Shown piece by piece: positions 6,862 through 13,859 of a stretch of DNA of 32,671 nucleotides. Where the stretch lies: IMG/VR virus record IMGVR_UViG_3300045131_003274, positions 1 to 32,671 of that record. One strand, written 5' to 3'. The notes below the pieces were generated by a model that saw nothing but the letters and a program-made list of their open reading frames with translations, made no database searches and was not told the origin of the DNA. A program made the translations under genes and the position numbers. Each line of letters begins with the position of its first letter. The stretch's first letter is position 1. The stretch is from a virus.

Positions 6862-7564
6862 GCCCTACAGCCAGGACTTCACTATACAGGTCAACGTGAC
6901 CACGCAGGGCATCTTTACAGCGACTTTGCCACATGAGGTCAGCAGACTGTTCGAAGGCAAGATCGAGCTCGCTCACTACAGACGAGACAGCGCGCCAGGC
7001 TACTTCAGTGACGACACCCTGGAAGGTCTCAAGACGCAGATTGGCGGCAAGCTCGCAGCGTTGTGCAGTGAGAACTTGGTCAGCACAGAACGCATCATCC
7101 GCTTTGCCATCGAGACGGCTTGCGCGTATGCCAAGGACAATGATGGCGTTATCCATGCAAATGCGCAGGGACCGGGTCGTGATTGGTGTAACGGTATCTC
7201 TGCTCGTAACGCAACAGCTCGCGGGCCTTACGGCCTGCAGATTTATGTCTGTGTGCTCGACAAGCTCAGGTACCGATACACGAGCACCGGCGCCACACGC
7301 ATCGCCTATCAGGAGATCGAGCGCTGCGATGATGAAAACGACCCCGCCGAGTGGCTGTGCAGGCTCACAGGCCTTAGCGCGCATAACGGTTACAACGCGA
7401 ATCATCTCACACTGCAGGAGATGCCCTATACAGAAGAAGCCGCACATTTCTTCGTGGGGCTGTTCAAATGGCTGTTCAACGTGAATGAACGCATCACACC
7501 TTTCTTGAATCCAGAAGGCATCAAGATTCTTGCAGAGAGTGGTGCCAAGAGGCTGTTAGCATAA
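6836..7564 (+). CDS. hypothetical protein (242 residues)
   Basis: One of the larger proteins in this region (begins MQLRFHIPEPYSQDF), predicted mixed alpha/beta and soluble, with no signal peptide, P-loop or obvious metal motif. A C-terminal aromatic stretch (AAHFFVGLFKWLFNV) probably packs as an amphipathic helix. The ATG has GAGGAG 7 nt upstream. I do not recognise a family; it sits among accessory genes of the cassette-2 unit. Confidence 0.75.
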   Translation: MQLRFHIPEPYSQDFTIQVNVTTQGIFTATLPHEVSRLFEGKIELAHYRRDSAPGYFSDDTLEGLKTQIGGKLAALCSENLVSTERIIRFAIETACAYAKDNDGVIHANAQGPGRDWCNGISARNATARGPYGLQIYVCVLDKLRYRYTSTGATRIAYQEIERCDDENDPAEWLCRLTGLSAHNGYNANHLTLQEMPYTEEAAHFFVGLFKWLFNVNERITPFLNPEGIKILAESGAKRLLA

Positions 7565-7579
7565 GTAACGAAAGGAAAC

Positions 7580-8017
7580 ATGAACATCAAATCGACGATT
7601 GAGCTGCTGGCATTGATCGACACCACAACCCACCAGACGGGCACGGTGGCCTATGGTCTACCCAACCCCAAGGACAACGACAGGTTCTGTACGCAAAGCG
7701 CGTTCAACGCAATTGTGTCAGCAGCCACGGCCCAGGGCATCGAGACAGGCATCGCTGAAGGCTACAACGACTCGCGCAGCGTGACGCTGGCATTGGCCGG
7801 TCAGAGCTTCAACCTGTTCGTGGTGCCTGACGAAGACATCGATGTGATGCTCGCCGTCACAGATATGGTCACAGCGGCAGCGCAGCGCCTGCCCGAGGCT
7901 ATGTCCCGCAAAACGTTTCGTGTCATGTTGTTCCGTGTGCTCCGCGACACCTTGACGATGATGCGGAAAGAGTCGATCTTCGTAATCATCAGCAAGCCGG
8001 AGCCAGCGCAGTCATGA
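7580..8017 (+). CDS. hypothetical protein (145 residues)
   Basis: Begins MNIKSTIELLALID; predicted alpha/beta with a central acidic loop (VVPDEDIDVM) and a C-terminal pair of helices rich in Arg and Met. GAAAGGA lies 5-11 nt upstream of the ATG, the commonest ribosome-binding site in this window. Family not recognised. Its stop overlaps the next start (ATGA). Confidence 0.74.
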   Translation: MNIKSTIELLALIDTTTHQTGTVAYGLPNPKDNDRFCTQSAFNAIVSAATAQGIETGIAEGYNDSRSVTLALAGQSFNLFVVPDEDIDVMLAVTDMVTAAAQRLPEAMSRKTFRVMLFRVLRDTLTMMRKESIFVIISKPEPAQS

Positions 8018-8232
8018 GTAAGCCGTCCAAGGCGGACGTTGTGTCACCTCGCGAACGCATGCGCCTGAAGGCTTACTTTGCGGGTCAGGCCCTAGCAGGC
8101 ATGGCGTTGAAGGATGACAGTGTGTATTCCTCAAGTGATCACGCCAGCGGGCTTCCTGCGAAACGCGCAAAATGGTGCGCCACCGCAGCCTGGCGTTATG
8201 CCAATGTCATGATGGAGACGATGCAGTCATGA
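8014..8232 (+). CDS. hypothetical protein (72 residues)
   Basis: A small basic, helical protein (begins MSKPSKADVVSPRERMRLKAYFAG) with a central segment AKRAKWCATAAWRYANVM. This general form occurs in many small phage proteins of unknown role. The ATG and the stop both overlap neighbouring genes by four bases, supporting a coupled operon. Confidence 0.68.
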   Translation: MSKPSKADVVSPRERMRLKAYFAGQALAGMALKDDSVYSSSDHASGLPAKRAKWCATAAWRYANVMMETMQS

Positions 8233-8396
8233 ACCTCGACAAGAACGGCTACGAGCTTTACGAGAATGACACTGTGATCTGCGACGCCGGCGAGACTGGC
8301 GTTATTGAGAGTTTCGGGGGACTTGGCGCCTATGTCAAGATGGACCTTGACAGCGAGGTTATCGACTGGTCGTTGCATCAATTGGAGAAAGCATGA
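8229..8396 (+). CDS. small SH3-like barrel protein (putative)
   Basis: A 55-residue acidic protein (begins MNLDKNGYELYENDTV). The pattern of short strands and glycine turns (DTVICDAGETGVIESFG, AYVKMDLDSE) resembles KOW/SH3-type small barrels, as does the gene at 9933, but without a defining motif. Function unknown. The start overlaps the previous stop. Confidence 0.6.
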   Translation: MNLDKNGYELYENDTVICDAGETGVIESFGGLGAYVKMDLDSEVIDWSLHQLEKA

Positions 8397-8827
8397 GCGA
8401 ACATCCTCGAACAGATGCGATGCCGTCTTACACAATAGCAGTGTCACGCGGCAAAGAACCTGCCGAGTTTCCGGTTGTAGTGGTGCGGCGAGATGATTGC
8501 CGCCAGCTTGAACTCGACTTCTGCGAGCTTCTGAGGCTTTACAACAAGGTTGAGCAGGAACTCGGTGAGCTCAAACGTCGCAGCCCCGCGCCCCTGTACT
8601 GCCCGCTCTGCGGTAGAATACTCTATCATGGTGCTTCTCGCGAATACCCCTGGTACTGCTCGTCGAGCTTCACTGTAGGCCCTGGCCATTGCGACTACGA
8701 GCAGCAAGAAGGCGTACAGATGAAGCAACAGAACCCCGCACAAGGCAGTCCAGAGGATGTGCCTTCCTGCGTAGGAGATGGCTGTGACGGAAAGTGTGAG
8801 ACTTGTCAACGTGATATCTCGCAGTGA
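8393..8827 (+). CDS. hypothetical zinc-ribbon protein
   Basis: A 144-residue protein. The N-terminal 60 residues are mixed, then a helical stretch (LLRLYNKVEQELGELKRR) leads into CPLCGRILYHG and, about 23 residues later, CSS and C residues that can complete a zinc site. A second Cys-rich tail (CVGDGCDGKCETC) could bind another metal. ATG overlaps the previous stop; GGAG is 6-9 nt upstream. Family not recognised. Confidence 0.68.
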   Translation: MSEHPRTDAMPSYTIAVSRGKEPAEFPVVVVRRDDCRQLELDFCELLRLYNKVEQELGELKRRSPAPLYCPLCGRILYHGASREYPWYCSSSFTVGPGHCDYEQQEGVQMKQQNPAQGSPEDVPSCVGDGCDGKCETCQRDISQ

Positions 8828-9101
8828 GAGCATAAAAGAAAACAGGACACAATCAGTGACGCCTTCCCAGATACTTAACCATGGCGGGGAAAAGATCATT
8901 GTTCAGTTTGTTCATCGCTACATCTGTAAGCGTGACAGCCTGGGCAGAAAAATCAGAGGCAGCGCTGTCCCTGTTGAGTTTCTGGGCATTTCGTGCTTTA
9001 GGTTGACGGACCGTGTAGCGATACCTGCACCGCCTGCATTGTTGGAAAGATATCATACGGTTGACACTGGCGCAGTTATGAAAACACAAAGGAGAACATG
9101 A
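8784..9101 (+). CDS. hypothetical protein, start uncertain
   Basis: GTG 8784 has AGGAG 6 nt upstream but would overlap the previous gene by 44 bases; GTG 8856 is an alternative with a weak ribosome-binding site. The shared part is beta-rich (EKIIVQFVHRYICKRDSLG, then VPVEFLGISCFRL) and basic. Family not recognised. The stop overlaps the start of the next small gene, which supports the frame being real. Confidence 0.5.
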   Translation: MTESVRLVNVISRSESIKENRTQSVTPSQILNHGGEKIIVQFVHRYICKRDSLGRKIRGSAVPVEFLGISCFRLTDRVAIPAPPALLERYHTVDTGAVMKTQRRT

Positions 9102-9226
9102 ACATTATCGGATCGACGTCTGCAGGGAACATTCTGGTTGAAATGAGCGATGCGGAGATTGAAGGGATGCATCGCATCCCGCATCTCAAAGGCGCCTTGA
9201 GGCGGCTCGGCGTCAACGTTCTGTAA
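9098..9226 (+). CDS. hypothetical 42-residue protein
   Basis: Begins MNIIGSTSAGNILVEMSD and ends LRRLGVNVL. A perfect AAAGGAG (9088-9094) sits 3 nt before the ATG, which overlaps the preceding TGA. The short helix MSDAEIEGMHRI suggests a small folded domain or binding peptide. No family recognised. Confidence 0.6.
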   Translation: MNIIGSTSAGNILVEMSDAEIEGMHRIPHLKGALRRLGVNVL

Positions 9227-9231
9227 ACTAA

Positions 9232-9260
9232 GGGCTCGATTGGTTTCGACGGGTCCACCA
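9232..9260 (+). other. tmRNA 5'-end-like sequence
   Basis: GGGCTCGATT then GGTTTCGACGGG resembles the conserved 5' end of tmRNA (E. coli ssrA starts GGGGCTGATTCTGG, ATTCGACGGG), and it is followed at once by TCCACCA, the same seven bases that end E. coli tmRNA. No room exists for a full tmRNA in this 52-bp gap. It may be a remnant, a small tRNA-like hairpin or coincidence. Confidence 0.3.
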
Positions 9261-9278
9261 CTTGAAATGGAGGAAGCT

Positions 9279-9515
9279 ATGACACTCGAAGATCGCGTGA
9301 AAGAGATTGTGGGATTGCATCTCGGCTTGGCGGACACCAACATCCCGCCAGACTCCAGGATTGTCGAGGACTTGGGCGCTGACACCTTCGACCTGATCGA
9401 ACTCGTCATGACGTACGAAGAGGAGTTCGGTATTGCGATCGATGGCGCCGACGCTGACAAGCTCACGACCGTCGAAGCGGTCATAGCATTCCTCAACGCC
9501 AGGGGTTGTTGCTGA
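9279..9515 (+). CDS. acyl carrier protein with Thr at the phosphopantetheine site
   Basis: The 78-residue protein aligns along its whole length with bacterial ACP: VKEIVGLHLG in helix 1, VEDLGAD before the attachment site, ELVMTYEEEFG in helix 2 and KLTTVEAVIAFLN at the end. ACP carries acyl chains on a 4'-phosphopantetheine attached to the Ser of DSL. Here that triplet is DTF (D35-T36-F37), so the attachment Ser is replaced by Thr and the following Leu by Phe. It may be unmodified and act by mimicking ACP as a binding partner, or be modified on Thr; this is inference. It ends in two Cys. GGAGG is 6 nt before the ATG. Confidence 0.88.
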   Translation: MTLEDRVKEIVGLHLGLADTNIPPDSRIVEDLGADTFDLIELVMTYEEEFGIAIDGADADKLTTVEAVIAFLNARGCC

Positions 9516-9532
9516 GCGCTGTAAGTACTACC

Positions 9533-9940
9533 ATGAACCTGGAAACCTGGAACGCGTTATCGGAGACGCAGCGCGACCTCGAAGTCGCTAAGGCTTGCGG
9601 CGCTGAAATCCACAGTGAGCATCTCATGGAAGGACAGGATGACGGTCGCTACTATGAGTGTGCGCGCTGCAAGATACATTACAGTTGGCGGATTCGCGCG
9701 AAGAATGAAACGCCCAGGGGCCCGTGTCCGGGTCGCGACTACATCGGCGATCTTGAAGCGATGCGCGAGCTCGAGCTTGCCCTCGATGACGCCCAGTATG
9801 AGCGCTACGGGAAAGCACTGTGTGATCTCGCCGACCTCGAAGGCACGAGCGACACAGACCGCGCTCGATTGATGTGCTCAGCGAGCGCTGAGCGTCGCGC
9901 CTTAGCCTATGTCGTTATGAAAGGCCTTGAAAATGCCTGA
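9533..9940 (+). CDS. hypothetical protein with CxxC motif
   Basis: A 135-residue acidic, helical protein. ATG 9533 is used, although no good ribosome-binding site is present; TTG 9506 or 9509 next to AGGGG would extend it by 8-9 residues. The N-terminal half contains C...H then CARCKIHYSW and a later Cys, a possible zinc ribbon; the C-terminal half is helical with several Arg/Glu pairs. Family not recognised. Confidence 0.62.
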   Translation: MNLETWNALSETQRDLEVAKACGAEIHSEHLMEGQDDGRYYECARCKIHYSWRIRAKNETPRGPCPGRDYIGDLEAMRELELALDDAQYERYGKALCDLADLEGTSDTDRARLMCSASAERRALAYVVMKGLENA

Positions 9941-10127
9941 GCAGGTACAAGCCGGTGATCGTGTCAAAGTCAGCGCGATGCGCTGGATACATGTTGATCA
10001 CCGCGGACAGCTAGGCACTGCTGTTTCTGGGGCCGGCGACGGCTTCTGGCGTGTTGATCTTGACAACGGTTGGAAGCTGCTGTTGCGTGACAACGAATTC
10101 GAGAAAGTGAGCGTGGCAATTGGATGA
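9933..10127 (+). CDS. small SH3/KOW-like protein (putative)
   Basis: A 64-residue protein. ATG 9933 lies 8 nt behind GAAAGG, which favours it over TTG 9927. The sequence VQAGDRVKVSAM, then GQLGTAVSG and FWRVDLDNGW, follows the strand-turn pattern of small KOW/SH3-like barrels that often bind RNA, DNA or proteins. Specific function unknown. It overlaps both neighbours by a few bases. Confidence 0.6.
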   Translation: MPEQVQAGDRVKVSAMRWIHVDHRGQLGTAVSGAGDGFWRVDLDNGWKLLLRDNEFEKVSVAIG

Positions 10128-10293
10128 TACCGTCTACACGATTCGAAAGCAGGACGACGGTGATTGGCCCGCCTCGATAGATGAGTATGGCAGTCCTGTG
10201 AGGAATCCTCGAGGCAATCACCGCTACCCCTCAAGGCGCAGTATTAAGTCACGTCGCAAAGCACAACGTGTCGCCAGGAGAAAGCAACGATGA
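10120..10293 (+). CDS. hypothetical 57-residue basic protein with TTG start
   Basis: The frame from TTG 10120 fills the gap between 10127 and 10290 exactly and ends in an ATGA overlap with the next gene. The N-terminal half reads as a short strand-rich domain (TVYTIRKQDDGDWPASIDEY); the C-terminal 28 residues hold about a dozen Arg/Lys (RRSIKSRRKAQRVARRKQR), as in nucleic-acid-binding tails. The start is uncertain because its ribosome-binding site is weak. Confidence 0.5.
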   Translation: MDDTVYTIRKQDDGDWPASIDEYGSPVRNPRGNHRYPSRRSIKSRRKAQRVARRKQR

Positions 10294-11318
10294 ACCAGCT
10301 TGAGAAGATATGCCTGCTTGAGAATCGGCTAGGTCGCGCCTACGGAATGCTAACAGCCAGCGAGCGTGAGGCTTTTGACAGCGCGCACAGAACACACGCT
10401 GTCGTTGAGGTGCTCGCTGGCTTTAACAATGGTGCTGCCGAATGGAACGGTACCCCTACGAATCACCTGGAGCCTACGCGTATCTACAGAGTGCGCTTTG
10501 GTTCAAGAAGCCATGAAGAGTGCTACGGTTGCCAGCTGCGCCAAGTCGAACCCCGGGCATGTTACGGACACCCAGAAGGGCCCACGCGTTGCCCAGAATT
10601 CACCAAGCCCCTTGCCTCGTATCCGCGCTGCCCTGTATGCGGGCTGGCGTTGCGTTGCATAAACCCCATCACCGGAGCGCATCGTTGCGATTGTGGATGG
10701 ACGCAACCCGACCCTGCCCCTCGGCCAAAGATGCCGGAGCCGAAAGCAGGATATCATTACGAATGGCGTGTTCCATTATGGTACGATAATTCGTTGGGTG
10801 ACAAATCGAATGAACCGTGTTGGATCGCCGTACCTAACGCCTCGAAGCCTGAGCCGGTGGAAGTTAATCGAACCCACGAGGAGTGCGCTTCACAACACTC
10901 GTTACCGCCCAAATGCCCCGGTCATGTTTCTGGCGAAACGCGTTGTCGAATGCTTGTCAAGAAGACGGGTTTTACATGCCCTAGGTGCGATGCAGCCCTA
11001 GTGGATCTTTGCGATACAGGCTCTCTGGTTTGTTCTAATATGCGGTGCGGCTACATGCAGCGCGAGCACATCCAACGACCCCACCAGCCGAAGCCGCCGA
11101 CAGGCTTTCATTACGTGTGGAATGACCTGCCTGTACCTGGCTGGGTTTGCATTGAGGAGCCTGCGCTTGCAGCGGCTAAGGCTTACGCATCAACCCATGA
11201 TGCTCATGGCAACAAGAAGCCTGAGAATGCCCCGCCGTTTCGGATCAACGGAAGCATGCAAGAACTGTGCGCCAAGCTTGTCGAGCTCGAGCGTCGCGTA
11301 ACCGCACTGGAAGCATGA
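10290..11318 (+). CDS. multi-zinc-ribbon protein with coiled-coil tail
   Basis: A 342-residue protein. It has at least two Cys4 ribbons: CPVCGLAL...CDCGW (about residues 114-136) and CPRCDAAL...CSNMRCGY (about 230-255), plus CYGC at about 78-81. Between and after them are related segments GYHYEWRVPLWYDNS and GFHYVWNDLPVPGW, so the protein looks internally duplicated. The last 20 residues (LCAKLVELERRVTALEA) form a short coiled coil. AGGAG is 9 nt before the ATG. Zinc binding is a fair inference; the partner is unknown. Confidence 0.74.
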   Translation: MNQLEKICLLENRLGRAYGMLTASEREAFDSAHRTHAVVEVLAGFNNGAAEWNGTPTNHLEPTRIYRVRFGSRSHEECYGCQLRQVEPRACYGHPEGPTRCPEFTKPLASYPRCPVCGLALRCINPITGAHRCDCGWTQPDPAPRPKMPEPKAGYHYEWRVPLWYDNSLGDKSNEPCWIAVPNASKPEPVEVNRTHEECASQHSLPPKCPGHVSGETRCRMLVKKTGFTCPRCDAALVDLCDTGSLVCSNMRCGYMQREHIQRPHQPKPPTGFHYVWNDLPVPGWVCIEEPALAAAKAYASTHDAHGNKKPENAPPFRINGSMQELCAKLVELERRVTALEA

Positions 11319-11539
11319 AGAAGACCAAACGAGGCAAAGGCATCGACTTCGGCAACGCAGGCACGTCGAGATGCTACGTAAAGCCTACGCCTTTCGCGGG
11401 GCCAGCGAGCCGCGGGTCAGGCTGTCAAGCTGTTACACTATTTGAAGACGTTGTAGGATGGCGGTGTTGCCACTGCGGGCGCTACAACGCAGAGGCGCGA
11501 ACAGAGTGCAGGGATTGCAAACACAGGAGATGTTCATGA
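11315..11539 (+). CDS. small RanBP2-like zinc-finger protein
   Basis: A 74-residue basic protein. Its C-terminus WRCCHCGRYNAEARTECRDC has the W-x-C-x(2)-C-x(10)-C-x(2)-C spacing seen in RanBP2-type and zinc-ribbon fingers, which bind RNA or ubiquitin in cellular proteins. The N-terminal half is Lys/Arg/Gly-rich. ATG overlaps the previous stop. Whether the finger is truly of the RanBP2 family is uncertain. Confidence 0.65.
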   Translation: MKKTKRGKGIDFGNAGTSRCYVKPTPFAGPASRGSGCQAVTLFEDVVGWRCCHCGRYNAEARTECRDCKHRRCS

Positions 11540-11763
11540 AAACGTGTGAATGCAGGGTACGTCTTAAAAAGATGCTTTTGCAATGCAAAGCAACAAGTAC
11601 TGACGGTTTTTTAGAGTGCACGCGAATAGCGGGGCACAGCGGACCGCATATCGCGTGCGGCGTGGCTTCACATAGACTCGGTGTTTGGAGGGACAAGGGT
11701 CGTGTAGATTATTCGAAACCCTATCCTGTTGACGGCATCATCACGGAAGAGACGGGCGCGTAG
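11536..11763 (+). CDS. hypothetical Cys-rich protein
   Basis: A 75-residue protein (begins MKTCECRVRLKKML) with four or five spaced Cys and a His in its first 45 residues (CECR, CKAT, CTRIAGHSGPH), enough to bind a metal ion. AGGAG is 6 nt upstream of the ATG, which overlaps the previous stop. Family not recognised. The 63 bases after its stop hold no supported gene. Confidence 0.65.
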   Translation: MKTCECRVRLKKMLLQCKATSTDGFLECTRIAGHSGPHIACGVASHRLGVWRDKGRVDYSKPYPVDGIITEETGA

Positions 11764-11826
11764 TTGGTGCAATAGGACAAAAGCTGAAGTGTGATAGGTG
11801 CGCCAAGAACAAGTCTGAGCGGTGAC

Positions 11827-12045
11827 ATGCGAATCCTCCTCATAGTGCTTTCAACTGTGGCGTGCGTGGCAGGCCTAGGCTTGTGGAGCATTAACGCAGC
11901 GCTTCTAATCAGCATACACAACCAGCGTCTCAGGTTCGGCAGCAAGCAATTGCATCACAGATCCTGGATAGCCGAACGGTGGCGCGACTCCTTGTGGTGT
12001 TTGGCTGCAGGGCTCTTGGGTCTGCTCGTGCTTGTCCTGCTATGA
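11827..12045 (+). CDS. two-pass membrane protein
   Basis: A 72-residue protein with two hydrophobic segments, residues about 2-26 (ILLIVLSTVACVAGLGLW) and about 55-72 (CLAAGLLGLLVLVLL), joined by a basic loop (HHRSWIAERWRD). It could be a holin-like or envelope-modifying protein, but no family is recognised. ATG 11827 has only a weak ribosome-binding site; GTG 11791 would add 12 residues. Confidence 0.6.
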   Translation: MRILLIVLSTVACVAGLGLWSINAALLISIHNQRLRFGSKQLHHRSWIAERWRDSLWCLAAGLLGLLVLVLL

Positions 12046-12209
12046 AGCTCGCCAAGAACAACTCGAAATGGCAAGGGCTGCCTGTCAAGAAGCCTAAAGT
12101 TGCGGTACCGAAAGACCCTTACCAGCGACGCGTTGTATGTTCGTATCGTAGTCTACCTGATGCAATAAGATCAACAGCTCGCCGAGAAAAGAGCAATGGC
12201 ATAGCATGA
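12042..12209 (+). CDS. hypothetical 55-residue basic protein
   Basis: Begins MKLAKNNSKWQGLPVKKPKV; rich in Lys and Arg throughout, probably extended or nucleic-acid-binding. The ATG overlaps the membrane-protein stop, and its own stop overlaps the next gene. Family not recognised. Confidence 0.6.
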   Translation: MKLAKNNSKWQGLPVKKPKVAVPKDPYQRRVVCSYRSLPDAIRSTARREKSNGIA

Positions 12210-12862
12210 CAACGCTCAAAAGACGGTCAGCACAGCTCCTGCTCGATCCGTCTTGGGATGACATCAGCATCCTGAACTATCACGACGGCATTGTGATAGT
12301 TGGCGATTTCTTTGAAGAACTCAGCGCCAACGCCATGCACCTGCCAAGACTCGCGACCAACGGCCAAGACACGATTTGCCCAGACCTCAGAGACGACAAG
12401 CTGGTGGTGGAGTCAAAGGCCTGCAACGCAGTGTCCACTGGAAGGTTCATGGTCTGGGATCACCAGCTGGAAAACTACGAAGGCATGACAGAGGCAGAAG
12501 GCGTATCGGTCTTCTACTTGTTCTGGCAATACCGGATGTCGGGCCAAGACTCGCACCGAGTAGGCGACTACAAAACACGGAGTGCGCTTCGCAACGCTAT
12601 GGCAAGATCAGATATTCAAGGCTGGTTCATGCCGCTCTCCGAGATGGCTTGCGTGGCGCGAACCCAGCGTCTACAGAAGTATACGCGCGGCGCAAACCAG
12701 AACCCTGATGATGTCTGGTGGTTCCATCAAGTCAACGCTAAGCTGCTCGACGCTGCCACACAGACCTACAGGCACGTCAAGCTGCCCAAGCTGGTAGTGT
12801 ATGAGCACGTCACAGCAAACATCACGATGCGCGTGCCTAAGCTTCTCGGACAGCCGTTGTAA
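12206..12862 (+). CDS. putative PD-(D/E)XK nuclease-fold protein
   Basis: A 218-residue protein. The order of conserved-looking elements fits the restriction-endonuclease-like fold: GDFFEEL (E37/E38), ICPDLRDD (D60), VVESK (E69-x-K71) and a later HQLENYEG that could place an active-site Gln. The region after this is Arg- and Trp-rich. Phage proteins of this fold act in DNA repair, recombination or host genome degradation; the exact role is unknown. The start overlaps the previous stop. It shares no obvious close similarity with the other two candidate nucleases in the window. Confidence 0.55.
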   Translation: MTTLKRRSAQLLLDPSWDDISILNYHDGIVIVGDFFEELSANAMHLPRLATNGQDTICPDLRDDKLVVESKACNAVSTGRFMVWDHQLENYEGMTEAEGVSVFYLFWQYRMSGQDSHRVGDYKTRSALRNAMARSDIQGWFMPLSEMACVARTQRLQKYTRGANQNPDDVWWFHQVNAKLLDAATQTYRHVKLPKLVVYEHVTANITMRVPKLLGQPL

Positions 12863-12879
12863 TTATTGAAGGAGGGCGT

Positions 12880-13176
12880 ATGGAAGCAACATTGAAGTAC
12901 AAGTTGAGCCGTTGCGGTACTGAGGTAAGCTTACGGATCTACGAGCAGAGATTCCGGCACAGGTTTCAGTGGTTGCCGCGTCGCGGCATGCGCGTGAAGT
13001 CCGAGCACTACCCAGCATTGGGTGACTTCAGCGTGTTCATTCGTGGGTCGAGTATTTCGAATGATCATCAACGCGTTACGCACGGGTCATGCAGTGTCCG
13101 CGAAGCCATTCGGTACAGGCGTCGTGTAGATCGCGCCCTGAAGAACTACATCAAGCATGTCGAGTCATGTCTGTGA
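12880..13176 (+). CDS. hypothetical basic protein
   Basis: A 98-residue, Arg-rich protein (YEQRFRHRFQWLPRRGMRV), beta-rich in the first half with a C-terminal helix (REAIRYRRRVDRALKNYIKH). A strong AAGGAGG is 4 nt upstream of the ATG. The high positive charge suggests nucleic-acid contact, but no family is recognised. Confidence 0.7.
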   Translation: MEATLKYKLSRCGTEVSLRIYEQRFRHRFQWLPRRGMRVKSEHYPALGDFSVFIRGSSISNDHQRVTHGSCSVREAIRYRRRVDRALKNYIKHVESCL

Positions 13177-13397
13177 AGATCACAGTCAATGATATGTGTC
13201 GCGTAAAGCTCACGGCTTACGGTGTCAAGATACTCAAGGCGAGACGCGGCTACATGCTGACACTGCCTTGCTGGAACGCCACGCGCAGCGAACTCACTAC
13301 GGAGCTCTGGACGCTGATGGCAGTCTTCGGCGACTGTCTGTACATGGGCAATACGCAGATTCCCTTTGTACGCAACAACATAGACTTGTATGAATGA
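13167..13397 (+). CDS. hypothetical protein
   Basis: A 76-residue alpha/beta protein (begins MSVKITVNDMCRVKLTAYG). It overlaps the previous gene by 10 bases; the ATG is chosen because the longer frame would run deep into that gene. The pattern VKLTAYGVKIL resembles other small phage proteins of unknown function, but I cannot name a family. Confidence 0.65.
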   Translation: MSVKITVNDMCRVKLTAYGVKILKARRGYMLTLPCWNATRSELTTELWTLMAVFGDCLYMGNTQIPFVRNNIDLYE

Positions 13398-13647
13398 CGC
13401 GATCAATGGTGGCTTTGAAGCGATCGCAGGCCTTCTCATGTGGCTCAACGTGGCTGCGGTTATCAAGGACAAAGCTGTCCACGGCGTCAATCTGTGGTCG
13501 ACAGGCTTCTTCGTGGCGTGGGGTTACTGGAATCTCTGGTACTATCCGAGTCTCGCGCAGAGCTTTAGCTTCTTAGGCGGGCTTATGGTAGTCACAGCCA
13601 ACACCACTTGGTTCATTCTGCTGTTAAAGTACAAAAGGAGCACATGA
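13390..13647 (+). CDS. small multi-pass membrane protein common in phages
   Basis: An 85-residue integral membrane protein with three likely segments: AIAGLLMWLNVAAVI, STGFFVAWGYWNLWYY and LGGLMVVTANTTWFILLL. The order NV..-DK.V.GV-...-WGYWNLWYYPSL-... fits a widespread group of short phage membrane proteins whose function is unknown (family knowledge from memory, not checked). ATG overlaps the previous gene by 8 bases. Confidence 0.68.
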   Translation: MNDAINGGFEAIAGLLMWLNVAAVIKDKAVHGVNLWSTGFFVAWGYWNLWYYPSLAQSFSFLGGLMVVTANTTWFILLLKYKRST

Positions 13648-13859
13648 AACACAACCTAACAATCACAGTGAGCGGGCCTGCGAAGTCTGGAAAAACAACG
13701 GTAGGCGCGCTGATCGTTGCGCACCTCAGGGGCCTAGGCGTGCCTACGAGTTTCGCAGACGTTGACGGTATGCCCAAGCAGCTCGACACCAACATCGCGC
13801 TGCTCAAAGCAGCCAAGAACATCGAAGTCGTAGTCCACACTGTGCAGGAGCGACGATGA
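13644..13859 (+). CDS. mini P-loop protein
   Basis: A 71-residue protein with a perfect Walker A, SGPAKSGKTT (residues 8-17), after a short beta strand, then a helix, SFADVDG and a final strand IEVVVHTVQE. It matches a class of very short phage nucleotide-binding proteins that keep the P-loop but are far smaller than normal NTPases; a Walker B acidic strand is not clear. AAAGGAG is 3 nt upstream. Likely ATP/GTP-binding; role unknown. Confidence 0.72.
   Translation: MKHNLTITVSGPAKSGKTTVGALIVAHLRGLGVPTSFADVDGMPKQLDTNIALLKAAKNIEVVVHTVQERR

Noticed and set aside
9061-9066. TTGACA before the small gene at 9098
   Set aside because: No acceptable -10 at 16-18 bp; the site lies inside a coding frame.
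11733-11825. Frame ending KLKCDRCAKNKSER in the gap before 11827
   Set aside because: It looks like a zinc-ribbon end but has no ATG, GTG or TTG start in frame.
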